Positions 48,084-60,638 of a stretch of DNA of 64,000 nt are shown piece by piece. This DNA comes from Hymenoscyphus infarciens. Lineage: Eukaryota; Ascomycota; Leotiomycetes; Helotiales; Helotiaceae. The notes under the pieces are model-generated. The model was not told where the DNA came from. It worked only from the letters and a program-made list of their open reading frames with translations, and ran no database searches. The stretch lies in assembly GCA_001414345.1 (NCBI GenBank), contig LLCB01000154.1, forward strand, positions 62,001-126,000, given 5' to 3'. The first letter of the stretch is position 1. Every line of letters starts with the position of its first letter. The translations under genes were made by a program, and so were the position numbers.

Positions 48084-50074
48084 TCACCACCCCGATCCAC
48101 CGCCCAAACCTCCACCACCGCGTCCTCCATCTCGAGGTCTGCCGCCTCTTCCACCTCCACTTCCTCGCCCACCATTCCCGGCACTCCTTCCCTCTCCGCC
48201 TCCGACAGAACCTCGTCCACCACTCCCGGCACTTCTCCCCTCTCCACCACCCCCTCGTCCTCTCCCAACTTTCGGAGGATCAGCAACGATGTTCAGCCCT
48301 CTGACACCCTTGAGTCCCATCTTCCCTACCACATTTTTACTAATAGTAGGTACCTCAGGAGACCCAAGACCATTAATAGCGAAGATATTTGCCTGTCGAA
48401 CCAGCTCCGCAGAGTCCCAGTTCATCCCTTTGATATGTCCTTTGTAATATCCAAGCCCTATGCCAGAATTAGTACTTGCAAGCCAAGAAAACGAGGCATT
48501 TCTAAAAAAGCCTCAAACTAAGGAAAGTTCTAAAACTTACAAGCTTGGTATGTCTTTGGTTGATTCTCCATTCTCTCCACAATAGCAGTGACATCAGACT
48601 TGGCACTCAAATCCGGCTCCGTAGTCTCAAAATCAATAGCCTTCAAAGTCCACTTGGGGAAAAATGCCTCGGGTTCAGCAACAATGAATGTTCCTCTTCC
48701 CTCAGCACCCGCACGACCAGTACGACCCAATCGATGAATATACGACTCCTTATCAGAAGGAATACCAACCTGGAAAACGTTTGATACGCCAGGGAAATCC
48801 ATTCCTCTGGCAACGACATCTGTAGCGACCAGGATTCCGTTCTTGGCAGATCGGAAGGTATCTGTGGTCTTGGTTCTCTTGCTTTGACTTACCCGAGAAT
48901 GTAGGACGCTTATTTCAGGCATATTGGGCATTTTCTCCAAGACCGCTCCGTAGAAATCTGCGAGTGCTGCCGTGGGCGCGAAGATGATGGATTTGAAAGT
49001 GTCTGCACCTTGCATAGCAATTTCAGTTCGGAGGGAACCGATCAAGCCAGCAGCAACATCGGCAAATGTAGGGACGGTAATGAGATGCTGTGGTACCCGT
49101 TCGTGGGTTTGTTGCTCGCCTTCTGGGATGGTCGAGATGAATTTATAACCCTTTGATAGAACGAGATGAGCGACTTTTTCGACGTGAGGAGCAATGGTGG
49201 CAGAAAATAGCATTCCTTGTCTGCCACTCTTCTCCTTGTCTGGGAGACACCTGACGATGTCTTTGAGAGCATTCATGAAACCCATATCAAGTAAACGATC
49301 GGCTTCGTCGAGAACAAGCGTATCGAGGTTACTGAATTTATCTCGGATTCTCTCATCGCTGAGATGATCATAAAGACGACCTGGTGTAGCAATCAGAATA
49401 TCACATCCTCCAAGAATCTTCTTCTCCTCTGATGTCTTGTTTGTTCCTCCAATTGCGATTCCAATCTTGTATTGTGGGAGTCGTTGTAGGAGTGCAGTAG
49501 CCTCTTTGGCAATCTGCATAGATAATTCGCGAGTAGGAGAGATGACGAGTAAGGAAACCCCTTTGCCTGCTTGCCTCTTGTTGATGAGCGTTTGGATAGC
49601 CGGCAGCAAGAAAGCAATCGTTTTTCCTGTGCCAGTTTTGGCTTGTGCGAGACAATCGATTCTTTTTGCGAGGAGATCGTGAAGAGTCGCAGCTTGAACG
49701 GGCATCATATGGTCGAACTTGAGGTCCTCGGTGATGGTTTGTAGCATAACAGGATGAATCAGATTCTCCTTTGCCAAATCTGCGAATCGTGGGGTATCCA
49801 TAGGGATTGCTTCTGTGAGAGGAGGAGTTGCGACGCGAGGAGGTGCTGCTGCTGCTGGAGGAGCATTTTGTCGCGGTGTTGCATTCGTTCCGAATGCCTT
49901 CTGACCTCTGTAAGGATGCCTTCTGGCTGGGTTTTTCTTTGCTTCTTGCATGGTTACGTTGACGAGTGTTTGTATGAGGGACACTTGTCGAAGTCGTAAG
50001 GTGTTTGTTGTGATGGAAAACATTTCCTTGATCGTACTCGCGACAAAGAAGAGCCCTCGCCGGAAAAAATTCAC
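48084..50074 (-). CDS. mss116: mitochondrial DEAD-box ATP-dependent RNA helicase, Mss116 type
   Basis: RNA chaperone/helicase that in the Mss116 family acts on mitochondrial group I and II intron splicing and mRNA translation. Two exons: 48541-50074 and 48084-48457, joined by an 83-bp intron (GTAAGTTT...GGCATAG) that recreates YQAWLGYYKG; 635 aa. A basic, acid-free N-terminus suits mitochondrial import; a second ATG at 50023 could be the start. Motifs: AKTGTGKT (145-152), PTREL (180-184), TPGR (230-233), DEAD (256-259), SAT (about 293), ARGMDFP and HRLGRTGRAG. The second exon carries the family C-terminal extension (GMNWDSAELVRQAN...GLG) and ends in a Gly/Arg-rich tail with repeated GGRG, typical of RNA-binding tails. 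No defect seen. Confidence 0.92.
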
Positions 50075-51152
50075 GTCTTAGCCTTGTTTTCTTATCTAAG
50101 CCTTATCGGAAAGCCCAAACGGGTCGGAAGTGAATAGGGGTATGCATAGGGCGGCAGGGAATTATTAATAATTATGGAATAAATAATTTTGCTAACTTAC
50201 AGACCTCTCTTCTCTCACTCAAACTCACATATTGAAAGCCTTCAAGTACTTATCAGAGTATCATTGGCGATAAATAAACATTACAAGCGAGCAGGAACTG
50301 TGGACCTTGACAATCTAAATAGAACCAACTGTCAGGAACGAGAATTCCCGTTGACATGCATCCTTAGGTACTCAGGTCTTTTTCCGACCACGAGCTGATA
50401 CCGCTCCTTCCCTCATGCCGAGAGCGAGAAAGGAAGGTGTAACTCCAAAGTATAAACCCCCTCAGATGGAAATTAAAAGTACCAGTAAACACTTCAGGTT
50501 CGTACCTACATACCTACAGCCCCTCCTAATGTCTAGCACGGTCCAAGGGTAGGTAGCTGCCAGTGGGCTGCAAGGTATTTCGCAAGGCAATTTTGGTGCG
50601 AAATGATCAACTCCAAGGGTTCTGGGATTAAGAAACATCCTGCTAGTTACTGGGAGAGGCTGTACCTAGCTGTCGTTGTTCCAACGTTCTAGGGTAGTTT
50701 ATGTAAATTCTCCTAAATACTTAGCATAATTTGAAATTATCCCAGACTAACTAGTTAGAGCAACCAACTTTGATCATCTCAAAAAATTAGAACAACGAGA
50801 AGTATCGAAGGTTTTTACTGCCGCTTTGATTGTCTGTCCATCACGAGTTCCCCACGCCCTTACCTATGCCATCGAGAATGTATCGCGGGGGAAGAAGCTC
50901 AACTGGGACACATTAAAATCGAGGTTTCGATACAACTCATCGCCACCTCGCAGGCCCAAGCAGTGTCAACACAAAGTATTACATTAGTTTAATCTAAAAA
51001 AGACCCAATTCTACCCACCCTTTTGTTACCTTGTAATTTACCCCCACCCCAATCCATCTTTTTCCATCACAATAAGAGAAAAACCTCAACACCAAGTCAT
51101 ATATACAACCAAAACCCTCCCACATATATACATTTCTCATCATCATCCACAC
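50075..51152. promoter_or_regulatory. helicase promoter and WSC gene 3' region
   Basis: Both neighbours are on the minus strand, so this interval should hold the helicase promoter and the WSC gene terminator. No ORF with coding character; no specific site recognised. Confidence 0.4.
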
Positions 51153-54100
51153 CTACTCATCCACAAAACCAACAGTCAAATTCCCATTCCCATTCCCCTT
51201 CCCCTTCACCTGATCAAACCAAAACAAACTCATCTTACTCCCCGCACCACAATACTCCGTCGAATTCCCGGGACAAAGAAAACTACACGACGAATCCGTG
51301 AGATTCGCAGCAGGAGTCGCACCCGTATTGCCCACTAAGTTCAAGGTATTAGAGCACCAGCATTCGCGACCGTATTCGACGCCTGCGTATTTGTAGTTGT
51401 AGCAGGTGGAGAGACAGAGTTCTATGGTCATTGAGGTTCCGTTGTTGAGGATTTGGTTGCTGAGGAGACGACCTGATGAAGGTTCTGAGACGCAGGAGTA
51501 GTATGTGAAGTTTGAGTTTCCTTCGGATACGAATGGGCCTGTTGGTTTGGGCGCTGTAGAGGAGGTGAATGTTGAGGATGATGATTTTGAGGTGGAGGAG
51601 GTGAGTCTGGAAGAAATGGTCGCGCTCACGGAGGATGAGCTTGAACTGTCTGTGGAGCTTGACGAAATTGAGCTACTTGGGGAAGAAGTGGCGCTCGTTG
51701 AAACTGCTACTGTTGTGCTGCTGGGCGAAGAGGAAACACTCGTTGAGCTCGATGCGCTTGAAATACTGGCCCTCGTGGGTACGCTTGAAGTGACCGCAGA
51801 TATCGAAGTAGTGCTGATGAGGGATGTCGTACTTGAAGTTGTGTCATTCTTGACATAAACATTCAACCTATTTGAAGCTCCACAGTAAGAGCCTCTGTCA
51901 CCGGCACAGGTCATGCTGCATTCGCTATCCTTGACAAGTACGGCTCCGACACCAAAGCTATTTCCACACCAGCATCTAGATAAAGTCAGTGGTGTCCGGT
52001 TGAGAGAAGGGGGTAGACGTGAAAGAATGGAGATATTTTAACTTACTCGCGGGAATATTCCAATCCAAAGTACTTGAATTCAGAACATGAAGCTGCACAA
52101 AGAGATACAGTCTGAGTATCATTGGGGGATGATGCCCCCCCAAGGGCACGAACATTGGTGCCTTCTGTATAACATCCAAGGTAGCTGTAAAGTCCGACGG
52201 ATGGGACAATTGTCGGACCTGTTGGCGCAGCGGAAGTGCTACTAGTACCAGACGAAGACGAGCTTACTGAATTTGACGTGATTGATACTGCAGAACTCGT
52301 AACCGAGGCTAAAGAACTTGAAGTCTTGTTTGTTAAGCTACTGCTTGTCGAAACCAAAGTCGAAGTTGTAGAAATACTCGTCGCGGAAAGAGAAGTCGAT
52401 AAGGAATTCGAGGTGGTCGGAATAACAGTCGTCGATGAAATAGCCGTCGATGAAACAGCCGTCGAGTTAAGAGCATATAATTGAATACGACTTGAAGCGC
52501 CACAAAATGTAGTTGGGTCACCAGGGCAAAGGAAACTACAATCAGCTTGATTGGCAACCTTCGTACTTCCAGCAGCAAGGGTGGTTCCACACTAAATAAT
52601 AAATTAGCAGGTTTTCTAGAAAAAGATGAAATTCAAGACTTACGTAGCATTCGCGCCCATATTCGACACCGAAATACGCAACTCCATTGCAGAAGCGTGA
52701 GCATGACTCCAAAGTCATTAGATCGTCGGAGTATGTTGACTGGGCCAAAGCTCGACCGCCCACTGTCAATTCGTTATAACACCCTTGGAAGACATAATTG
52801 CCAACGGTCTGCTTGATTTGAGGACCACTCGTAGCAGTGGGAGCTGGAGAGCCAGCGGTGCTGGTTGGAGTTGTCGTGTTCCCATCGAAAGACCTAGTGT
52901 CCGCGAACAAGGAAATATAACTCCCTGCACCATCAAGTCCATCACCTCCACAAATTTGGTTGACATCTCCAGCACAGGGGAAATTGCAGTTTCCTTCCTC
53001 GACCTGCTCATTAGGAATTGTAGGCCCGGTCCAACACTCTCGGTTATATTGAGTACCACAGAAGGTTTGTCCTGCTGCAGCACAAGCGGCGATGCACATT
53101 GCTTGGGTGTTACCAATGTTGCTATAAAGTTGAGTTTTGAGTTGTCTTCCAGGATTTGCCTCTTTGAAGCAGCCTGTATAACGATAGTACCCAAGGCCAT
53201 TTGATTGAAGAGGAGGTGCTTGTTCCGTAACAGCACCACAAACGAATGGAATATCCTGTTTGCTAAACTCGAGATCGTTCACATTCATAGTCCAATGTGC
53301 AGTTCCAGTATAAGGATCCATGTTCCATTGAGATTTGGGAACCGAGCAGTAGAGAGTTGCTGTAGCATTTTGTCCCGGTTTGAGAATTGTCCCTTCAGCG
53401 AGATCAATTTGATTGTTGGCTCCGATGATTCCAGCGACCCCAAATGGGGGCTTTGAGACTGTAATCGAAAGACTGGCACCATCAGTGGTAGCGTTATTAG
53501 TAACACGCATCTTGAGTTGGCGCGTGGTGTTTTCAGTAACATTTCCAAATGTAAAGTTAGATCCCTTTGCATATTTTACCCACCCAGTTCCGTCAGGAGT
53601 TTGGAATTCCACCAAGGCAACAGGAGCCGAACCAGCTGTACCAAGTACATCAAAGATTTTGGTTCCACCATCCGATACAACGTTGAGATAAGCTGCAAAG
53701 TTTCCTGTCACTGAAGTATCAAAGTTGACCTGGACTGTAACTCCAGAGTTTCCTGGTATGGTAGAAGGAAGGCCCATAAAAGTAAATGGACCAGCTTTGG
53801 GTTGCGCTGCGGTTCCATTTGCTGGAATAAACGGTCCACTCTCACTCTTGATGGAGTATTTGATTTCGGAAATCGACAGTGGCGAATTGCCCAAGTTGTT
53901 GAAGAGTACAGATTGATTGACTCCTCCAATCTGACCTCCAGCAATTACACCTTGGAAAGTCAAGGTAAGCGGGCTGACTTGAAGTAGAGCATTGACGCTC
54001 TGTCCAGTACCTCGCAAACTGACAGGCGTGCTAGTGCTGTATCCAGCAACACCGTTAGTAGTGCTTAGGAGGATATCTGACGATAGCGGTCCCACGGCTT

Positions 54101-56216
54101 TTGGGTTGAATACAGCATCGAAACTGAAAGTTCCGCCTGTTGCAATAGTGGCAGGTATGGTGGGTACGTTCGATATAACGAAATTTGCGTCGCCCGTCAA
54201 GGTAGCATTAGTTATTGTGACTGCCGAAAGGGCGGTACAGGTAATTTTCTTTGCCACTGTAGCATTATTGAGATTAGCAACGCCAAAATCGTATGGCGAA
54301 GAACAGTTGAGCGGCAAGTTAACGGGCGAACCGAATCCATAGATAAACCCCAGAGTTGTGCCGACATAAGCTCGCCCATCTCCAAAAACTGGTCGTGTGA
54401 ACTTGGTTGTTCCGGGAATGTTGAACTGATTGATTTGAGTCAAGAACCCGTTTTCTGGAACGGCCTTGTAAATGCGTAGATTGAACCCCTGGACATCGCT
54501 AGTCCACACAAGACCAGTTCCAATTTGTCCGTTAAGGGAAGTAACAGTGCCGTGACCAACACCTAGAACGTATGCGTTATTACTGGGACTATCGGCGACC
54601 TTGGTGAAAGAAGGAACACCAGCATTGCAGGCGAATTTGAAGACATGAGTTGGGAATTGGATGACTGTAGATTTATAAATTAGCATGTTTATTTATTTAC
54701 CTTAAAGTGAAGCTTGGAAGGGGAACATACCATTAATATAAATATATCCACCCTCCAAAGGATAGACACCGGCACCAGCATAAACCGAGTTCTCGTTTTG
54801 GTATACTTGAATGACATCGTCGAGTTTATCCGGCCCATTCTTGTACCCTCCGAGATCATCAAGATTTAACCAATATGTCTTTCCACTTTTTCCCGTAATG
54901 ACACCAATCCGCTTGACATCGCCGCAAGAAAATTCGCTAGGGAGTAATTCCAGAGGGGTCGTTCCAAGATCTTTGTCCGCACCATCAAGTTGCTGTTTCT
55001 CCCAAGGCATGAAAAAGTCTACAAGTGTAAGACTCCCGTCATCACCGATCGTCATATGAACAGCCGCTTGCTCGATTGCTGTTGGTGGATTTCGGCCATT
55101 AACGGGTATAGTCGAAAGTTGAGATGCATATCCATTGCCAGTGCCGAAGAAGATCGATCCAGCATCATCTGAAGCAATACCTCCTCCAGACATCCAGACT
55201 CCACCTCCTGGAGTAGTATTTGGAATTCCAACACCTTCAGTTGCCCACCTTTCTACCGTAGCACCTGTGGTCTTGTCCCAGCCCATGATCCAACCAGTAA
55301 AGTTGTATTGAACACAATGAGAAGCAAAGCCCGCATAAATGAATTGCCCAGTGTGGAGAAGAGCGGGTCTCTGGTGATGGATACCGCCGTTGAAGTATCG
55401 TGTGGGACTATTCCTGGCAACTGTGCCCTCCAAATCCACCGGAAAGTTTGGGCGTTCGCTGAGGTCGTTGACATCAATCGCGTGGACATAATAACGTCCG
55501 TCTGGTTTCCCTTGAGCACCATTTCCTCCATTTTGATTGAGGTATGTTTTGGCCGTCAGGTATAAAGTATCGGTGGCGGGGTCAATCACCCCCGTCGCAG
55601 TGATTCCGATGTGAGGAGTAATATCTACACATCCATCTAGATCTGCAGCCAAAAATGGGATATGTAGGTTTCTTTTGAGTATAATTTCTCCAGTCTTCGC
55701 ATTCAATTTGTAGACGTTGTTCTGGGCGGTAGCGACGTACAAATACTGTATTCCATCCGAGGGCGTGTAAACCAATGGCTGGGAAAAGATCTGTTCCGCA
55801 ACACCATTGTACTTTCCCGGTAAGGTAGTCTTGAAAAGTTGGCCGAATTGAGGACTCCCAACGATTGAAGGATCCATATTATGATTACTGGGTACATGTT
55901 AGCTGTTTGCAACTTCGTACACATTGTTTTGATTGCTGTGGAACAAGAGAAAGTGTCCTGTCTCTTCTGCCGAAGGGTGATTTCAAGTGAACCAAATATG
56001 AAGCTGGAGGTTTGAAATGTTTGCAATTATAATGAAGAAGAAAGAAGGAATGAATTACGTTTGATATCCCGTTCTTGAATTATCACCACCCCAAGTGATG
56101 GTGTCGGTAGAGCCCAAGGCGTCGACATTACCCAAAATGAGGGCCAAAATACAGGCTACAACGAAGGTGGTAGAGAAGATGCGAGGCATGCCCATGTTGG
56201 ATGCTGAAGAAGCCAT
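51153..56216 (-). CDS. secreted beta-propeller protein with four WSC domains
   Basis: Large extracellular protein, 1,567 aa in five exons: 56059-56216, 54731-55887, 52644-54664, 52047-52591 and 51153-51975. All splice phases are consistent, with GT donors and AG acceptors. Residues 1-34 form a signal peptide, followed by a PQQ/quinoprotein-like repeat region (ITWGGDNSRTGYQ, LYVATAQNNVYKLNAKTGEI, LYLTAKTYLN). The middle has Ig-like choice-of-anchor repeats (YDFGVANLNNATVAKKITC; SPLTLTFQGVIAGG). Then come four WSC domains at about 925-1025, 1060-1150, 1245-1340 and 1445-1545, each with YxGCY/YxxC, CxxxC, EYxREC(W/Y)C and CPG..CG cysteine patterns, separated by Ser/Thr-rich linkers likely to be O-glycosylated. 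WSC domains bind carbohydrate such as cell-wall glucan (family knowledge). No GPI or membrane anchor is visible at the C-terminus (GNLTVGFVDE). The enzymatic role, if any, is unknown. Confidence 0.9.
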
Positions 56217-59200
56217 CTTCAACCCGTACAGAAATTAATTATTAAGGAGCAAAAGAGGGAGGGGGAAACGAGTGAAAGGCAGACAACACTGCTGGAACCA
56301 AAGCGTAAGAAACCCCTCGTCCAAAATGTGACGACAGACCAAGTAAGCTCACGCGAATTGAGGGCGATCCATGTTGATATATTTTCCACCAGGTGAGTGA
56401 GTGGCGGCGAGGATGGGGCGGGATGAGAAGCAGGGGAGGCTACAGTGCAGATTAATCTATCTTCCTCGGTCGTCGTTGACCTGCAACCCGAAGATCGTTA
56501 AAGTCTTGCGCTTCTTTTAGGCAAAGATTGAAAAGGTGTAGCATGTAGGGGATGCAGCTTCAACCAATTGAATTTTTTGAAATCCTCTGAATACATGGAA
56601 ATAACATAACCAGGTTTGCTGGATTGTGTTTGCGTTTTGGCGTTGCATGGGGCTGCTGGGGGATTTCTTCTTGGGGACGGGACTGGGCTCTCACTCCTCG
56701 GCAAGTCGATCCCAAAGAGGAAGGAGCGAGCTGTCCAACAAGCATCCCCGCCGTTGAGGACCCACCGCCACCACCCGCTGCCACCAGAGGTTGAACAGAA
56801 GTTACAGAACAGCAAGACAAGAGCCATGCAGGAACCAGCGCAGCATCGTGTTCCAGGGGCAATGGCTCTTGAAAGGCGTCTCGACTCCCAACCCTCGAAC
56901 CACCCGACAATCGCACTCGATATTCCAGTTGCACATCCACCTGCAAACTATTAATCCAGCGCTGGCTACACAGCGCCTTTGTGTGATGTTGGGACGACCG
57001 GCTACCGGCAAGGAGCTTGCAGTTTGGAGATGAGGACGGGAAGTTGAGAAAGACGGCTGGGCGATTCTACTCTGGGATCTGGAATCTGAATACGGTATCG
57101 GCCTCGGAAGCTTATCAAGATTCTAAGCAATACGAGTTGAGCCCCAGTTTTGTTTGTTCGTTTCGATTCCATCTCATGGCTGCAATCAAAATGCCATCCA
57201 GCCGCGGGCATTTCAATCGTTGCCATGCTTCATGAAAAGGGGTGAGGGTGACATCCGTCACTCAAGTCCGACAACCCAGTACACAATAAGCAAACCCGTT
57301 GTACCGATTACCGATAGATACACCAAACGGTCTATCGTCAATATTGTCCGAACAAAAGCAACCAAGAGGCTGTTCTCGGGTTGATAGAGTTGCCTCATCG
57401 CCCTGAAAGCCATCGTCTCCATCGTCGCTGACTTCGGATTGCTAGCTAGCGCCCTTCCTACCCGATGCCAATACTTCGCTGAAGCGAAATTGAGGCGGCC
57501 TCATCGAGAATTTAAAAATGGCATCTGAAGAAACGTTGACGCCAGGCTCAAGCCATGTATCTTAGCTGCGCAAGTGCAGAGAGTATTGGCCGATGCAATG
57601 CAACAAGCAGCCAGAGAAGGTTATCAGAGTGTCGATCAATGTACGTGGGGGGCACAATGCTCCCAGGTAAACAACACGGCAACAATTACTCCGATGATTG
57701 AAAGAAGAAGAAGAACAAACACAAGAGTTGGTGACGCCGAAGACGCGATGTCGTGAAGGCAACATTGAAAAAAGACGTTGTGCATGTCTCACTACAGGCG
57801 GATGGCTGCGCTGAGGCTGAGAAGCTACACAGATTTCATCAATACTTCTTTCCTTTTTGTACTCTGTCGTTTGGTCAGAAAAATTGTTGGTTTCTATAGT
57901 CTGCCCAGGTGAACTCCAAGTCAACAAACCCTGTTTGGTACAGTCCTTTCTTCAATCCCTCGTTCCTTTCTCTTCCACAACAAGGTGGTTTTCACTCGGC
58001 TACCCGTCGACCTACCTTAGTTTTATCCTCGACACCCCACTCGACTCTCTCTCGTTCCTTGAATTCCTCTCTTGAGATTCGACACTCGAAACTCTCAACA
58101 GACTCTCGACGCAATGTTACTTCCTTTTCAGAGTCGACCGTCCCGGATAAGGTATGGCCCCAACCGGGGCCTTCCGCTGCCTCCATACCACGGCCATCAG
58201 TAGATCACTCTATTAAAAAACAGCTCGGAAATCTCAAAGTGTTTACTCTCATAACTGCTATCATCTTGAAAGAAAGCTGAAAGCCATGAGGATGAGTTGG
58301 AATCTATTGGTTCTTGATCGATACTTAAGAGAGCTGCTTTTTTTTAAAAAAAAAATTAAAAATTAACAATTAAAAAATAAAAAAAAACTTTTGGATTTAC
58401 TTCCCTTATCAGGTACAGACAGCAAGGGAATTTTTACTACTGAATCTCACAAGAAATTTTACTTGAGAGTTTCTACTAGAAACCCGCAGGAAAATCTCAG
58501 GGCTCTGCTTGGTCACGTTAAACGTATGGAAAGTTGGAGATAGCTGCTTGTATATAGACTTTAGGCCACAAACCTAGCACGACAATTGTGTAGAAGACCT
58601 AGGGCATGTAGGTAGGATATTACTTTTAGAAGGCTCAGCGTTCACGGCACTACTTCCTATGTTTCTTTTTCCGAAATGTGTTCGGTAAGACTTCTTGTCA
58701 AGTAGTATTCTCCGCTCGCTCCTTCCTTTATTGTAAAAGACAGCAACCGTAAAGACTCCTCTGCGCGGTTTCCTGCGGCTGCAAACTCATCATCGTTGAT
58801 ACCTACCTACCTAGTTGAACCATTTCGGGAAGTGAGTAGGTATGGTGTCTGCGAGAAGGAGGTATCGCCATTTCAGTCGTTGGATTCATGGTAGACTGTC
58901 CTTTTATTTGTCTGGGGCCGAGGTTGGGGGAAGGAGGGACCTCAACGTTGGGTTGCGAGTTACCTAGGTAGGTAACTTTCGACGAGAGGGTTGTGGTGGC
59001 GATAGAGTCGTGCCTTTCCTCCTCAACCCGAAGTGTTCACTGCTCTTTCCCGTCGTCATGTGGTGGGGACGCTACGTTAACTGAGTGTAACAGAAGGAAC
59101 GACCTCGAACGTTGCGTTTTGAGTCGAGGCCGCGCCAGGGAAAGAGCGACCGAGGGACCTCGTGGTATGCAGGTAGGTTCTTTCCCAGAACACCCCTCCA

Positions 59201-59297
59201 GAAACAACCAACAAAGCTTTCATCCCGGTCCGAGTCAATCAAGGCAGTACTGAGAAGTGTTTAAGGACATGTAACTAGACATCGTATTCTACTCAAT
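56217..59297. other. WSC promoter side and gene-poor DNA
   Basis: Several short frames on both strands (56.5-58.3 kb) overlap each other and have no recognisable domain. The frame 57909-58280 (123 codons) is the least unlikely but lacks any support. An A/T homopolymer-rich patch lies at 58340-58390. Confidence 0.4.
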
Positions 59298-59494
59298 GTC
59301 GTCTGAAAGGGGTTTTGTTGCAAATCGCAATTTTCTCATTGTCCCAAACAAATTTCAAGAGGACTTGGGAGATCAGATGAAAGTGTTTTTTTAATGATAA
59401 ATTACCGTCTGAAAGGGGCTTTGTTGCACATCGCATTTCAAAAATTATCCCAGATATTTGGAATTAATGAACGGAGATCAGATGAAATTTTTGT
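59298..59494. repeat. direct duplication, ~105-bp period
   Basis: Two diverged units, 59298-59390 and 59402-59494. Both contain CGTCTGAAAGGGG(T/C)TTTGTTGCA, ATCGCA, a TTGTCCCA or TTATCCCA block and GGAGATCAGATGAAA in the same order. Confidence 0.8.
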
Positions 59495-59556
59495 GAGAAC
59501 TGAATAGAAGAAGAGGCGACGAGACTACATCAAATTGGAGGTGGCGCTTTATGTGG

Positions 59557-59765
59557 CTTACTCGATAATTAATAGCTTACTCGTAGCATATCTGTGTGCC
59601 AAAAAAATATTAGCTTGCCCAACGATTTACTCGCGATTCTATTTTTGGCCCCTAAAAAGCTAGGTTTACTCGGTGTTTGATGGCTTAATCGGTAGCACGA
59701 TTGGGGGGCCAAGAAGATTGTAGCTTACTTGATGTGTGTTGTCTTAGCTAAGGTAGCTCTGACTG
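59557..59765. repeat. degenerate ~58-60-bp tandem repeat
   Basis: Units begin (C/T)TTACTCG at 59557, 59665 and 59724 (CTTACTTG), with a second CTTACTCG-like box 19 bp later (59576, 59684) and a GCCAA.AA.AT.TAGC end. A truncated unit lies at 59626-59664. Confidence 0.6.
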
Positions 59766-60638
59766 CTTAGATTACTTACCGCCATGAACCACTGGCATTA
59801 TAGCAGCCCAAAACTGAGTGTGCTCAGAAGTTGGACGGTATTAACTTTTCAATTTAGAGATACATTTGTCAAGTATAAAAATCCCCCGGCTTCCAAGTGG
59901 AGGTATAAGGTCGATTCCAAAAGGACTAGGATCATGAAGACGACTTATCAGAACGCTTGAAGTCTACAGCGGGTTACCTTGGATGGACTAAGCTTTGAGC
60001 TACGTGGTTGTGCTCTTCCAGTTAAGCCTTGAGATATAAATATGGGTGAGCCAACAAGTTGCGAGTGAGCCACAAAGTAAGCCGTGGGAAGCTGCAGCTT
60101 ACTTTGTGGCTTCTCGGAAAAAGTTAGACAACAAGATGGTGCCAATATCAACCTCGTATTCCTGGCCCTTCATGGAACGAGTACCAATCTTCTTCCTGTG
60201 TGGCAGAGAGATCTCTAAATACTAACTGGCTAAACTTTGAGCGTGACATGCGTTCTCACTTACAAATTTGGCGTCAGTCATGATTCCTCCAAGATACTTC
60301 ACGGTTGAAATGAGAATTTCGTAACACTAAATTTCCTACGCCTAGCTTCTTAATCCCTTAAAACCTTCCAGGTTTTGGCGCAGGGGAAAACCCATGACTC
60401 TGTCGTGCTACAAATCTCGTAGCCTCAAGGGCTTCTTTCTATGATACATTTGGAGTCATGTAACTCAATCTGTACCAGGCTACCAGCCCGTTGCCCGAGA
60501 ACGAGGCAGTTAAATACAATCGAACTTCATCATCCCCTTATTTCACAAGCCAATCGTAATATCATCCCTCTGATAATACAGCGCATCCCGTACTCTCTTC
60601 TGGGTATCTCCAACACAATCTCAACAATCTCAACAATC
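59766..60638. other. intergenic, 3' side of the BTB gene
   Basis: Apart from the inverted repeat at 60068-60111 and a short ACAATCTCA run near 60616-60645, nothing is recognised. Confidence 0.4.
60068..60111. repeat. perfect 15-bp inverted repeat with 14-nt loop
   Basis: AGCCACAAAGTAAGC (60068-60082) and its exact reverse complement GCTTACTTTGTGGCT (60097-60111). It could form a hairpin or be a short foldback element; no transcript can be inferred. Confidence 0.85.

Noticed and set aside
57574..58280. Possible small gene (frames 57574-57756 and 57909-58280)
   Set aside because: No domain, no consistent splice signals joining the frames, and competing frames on the minus strand.
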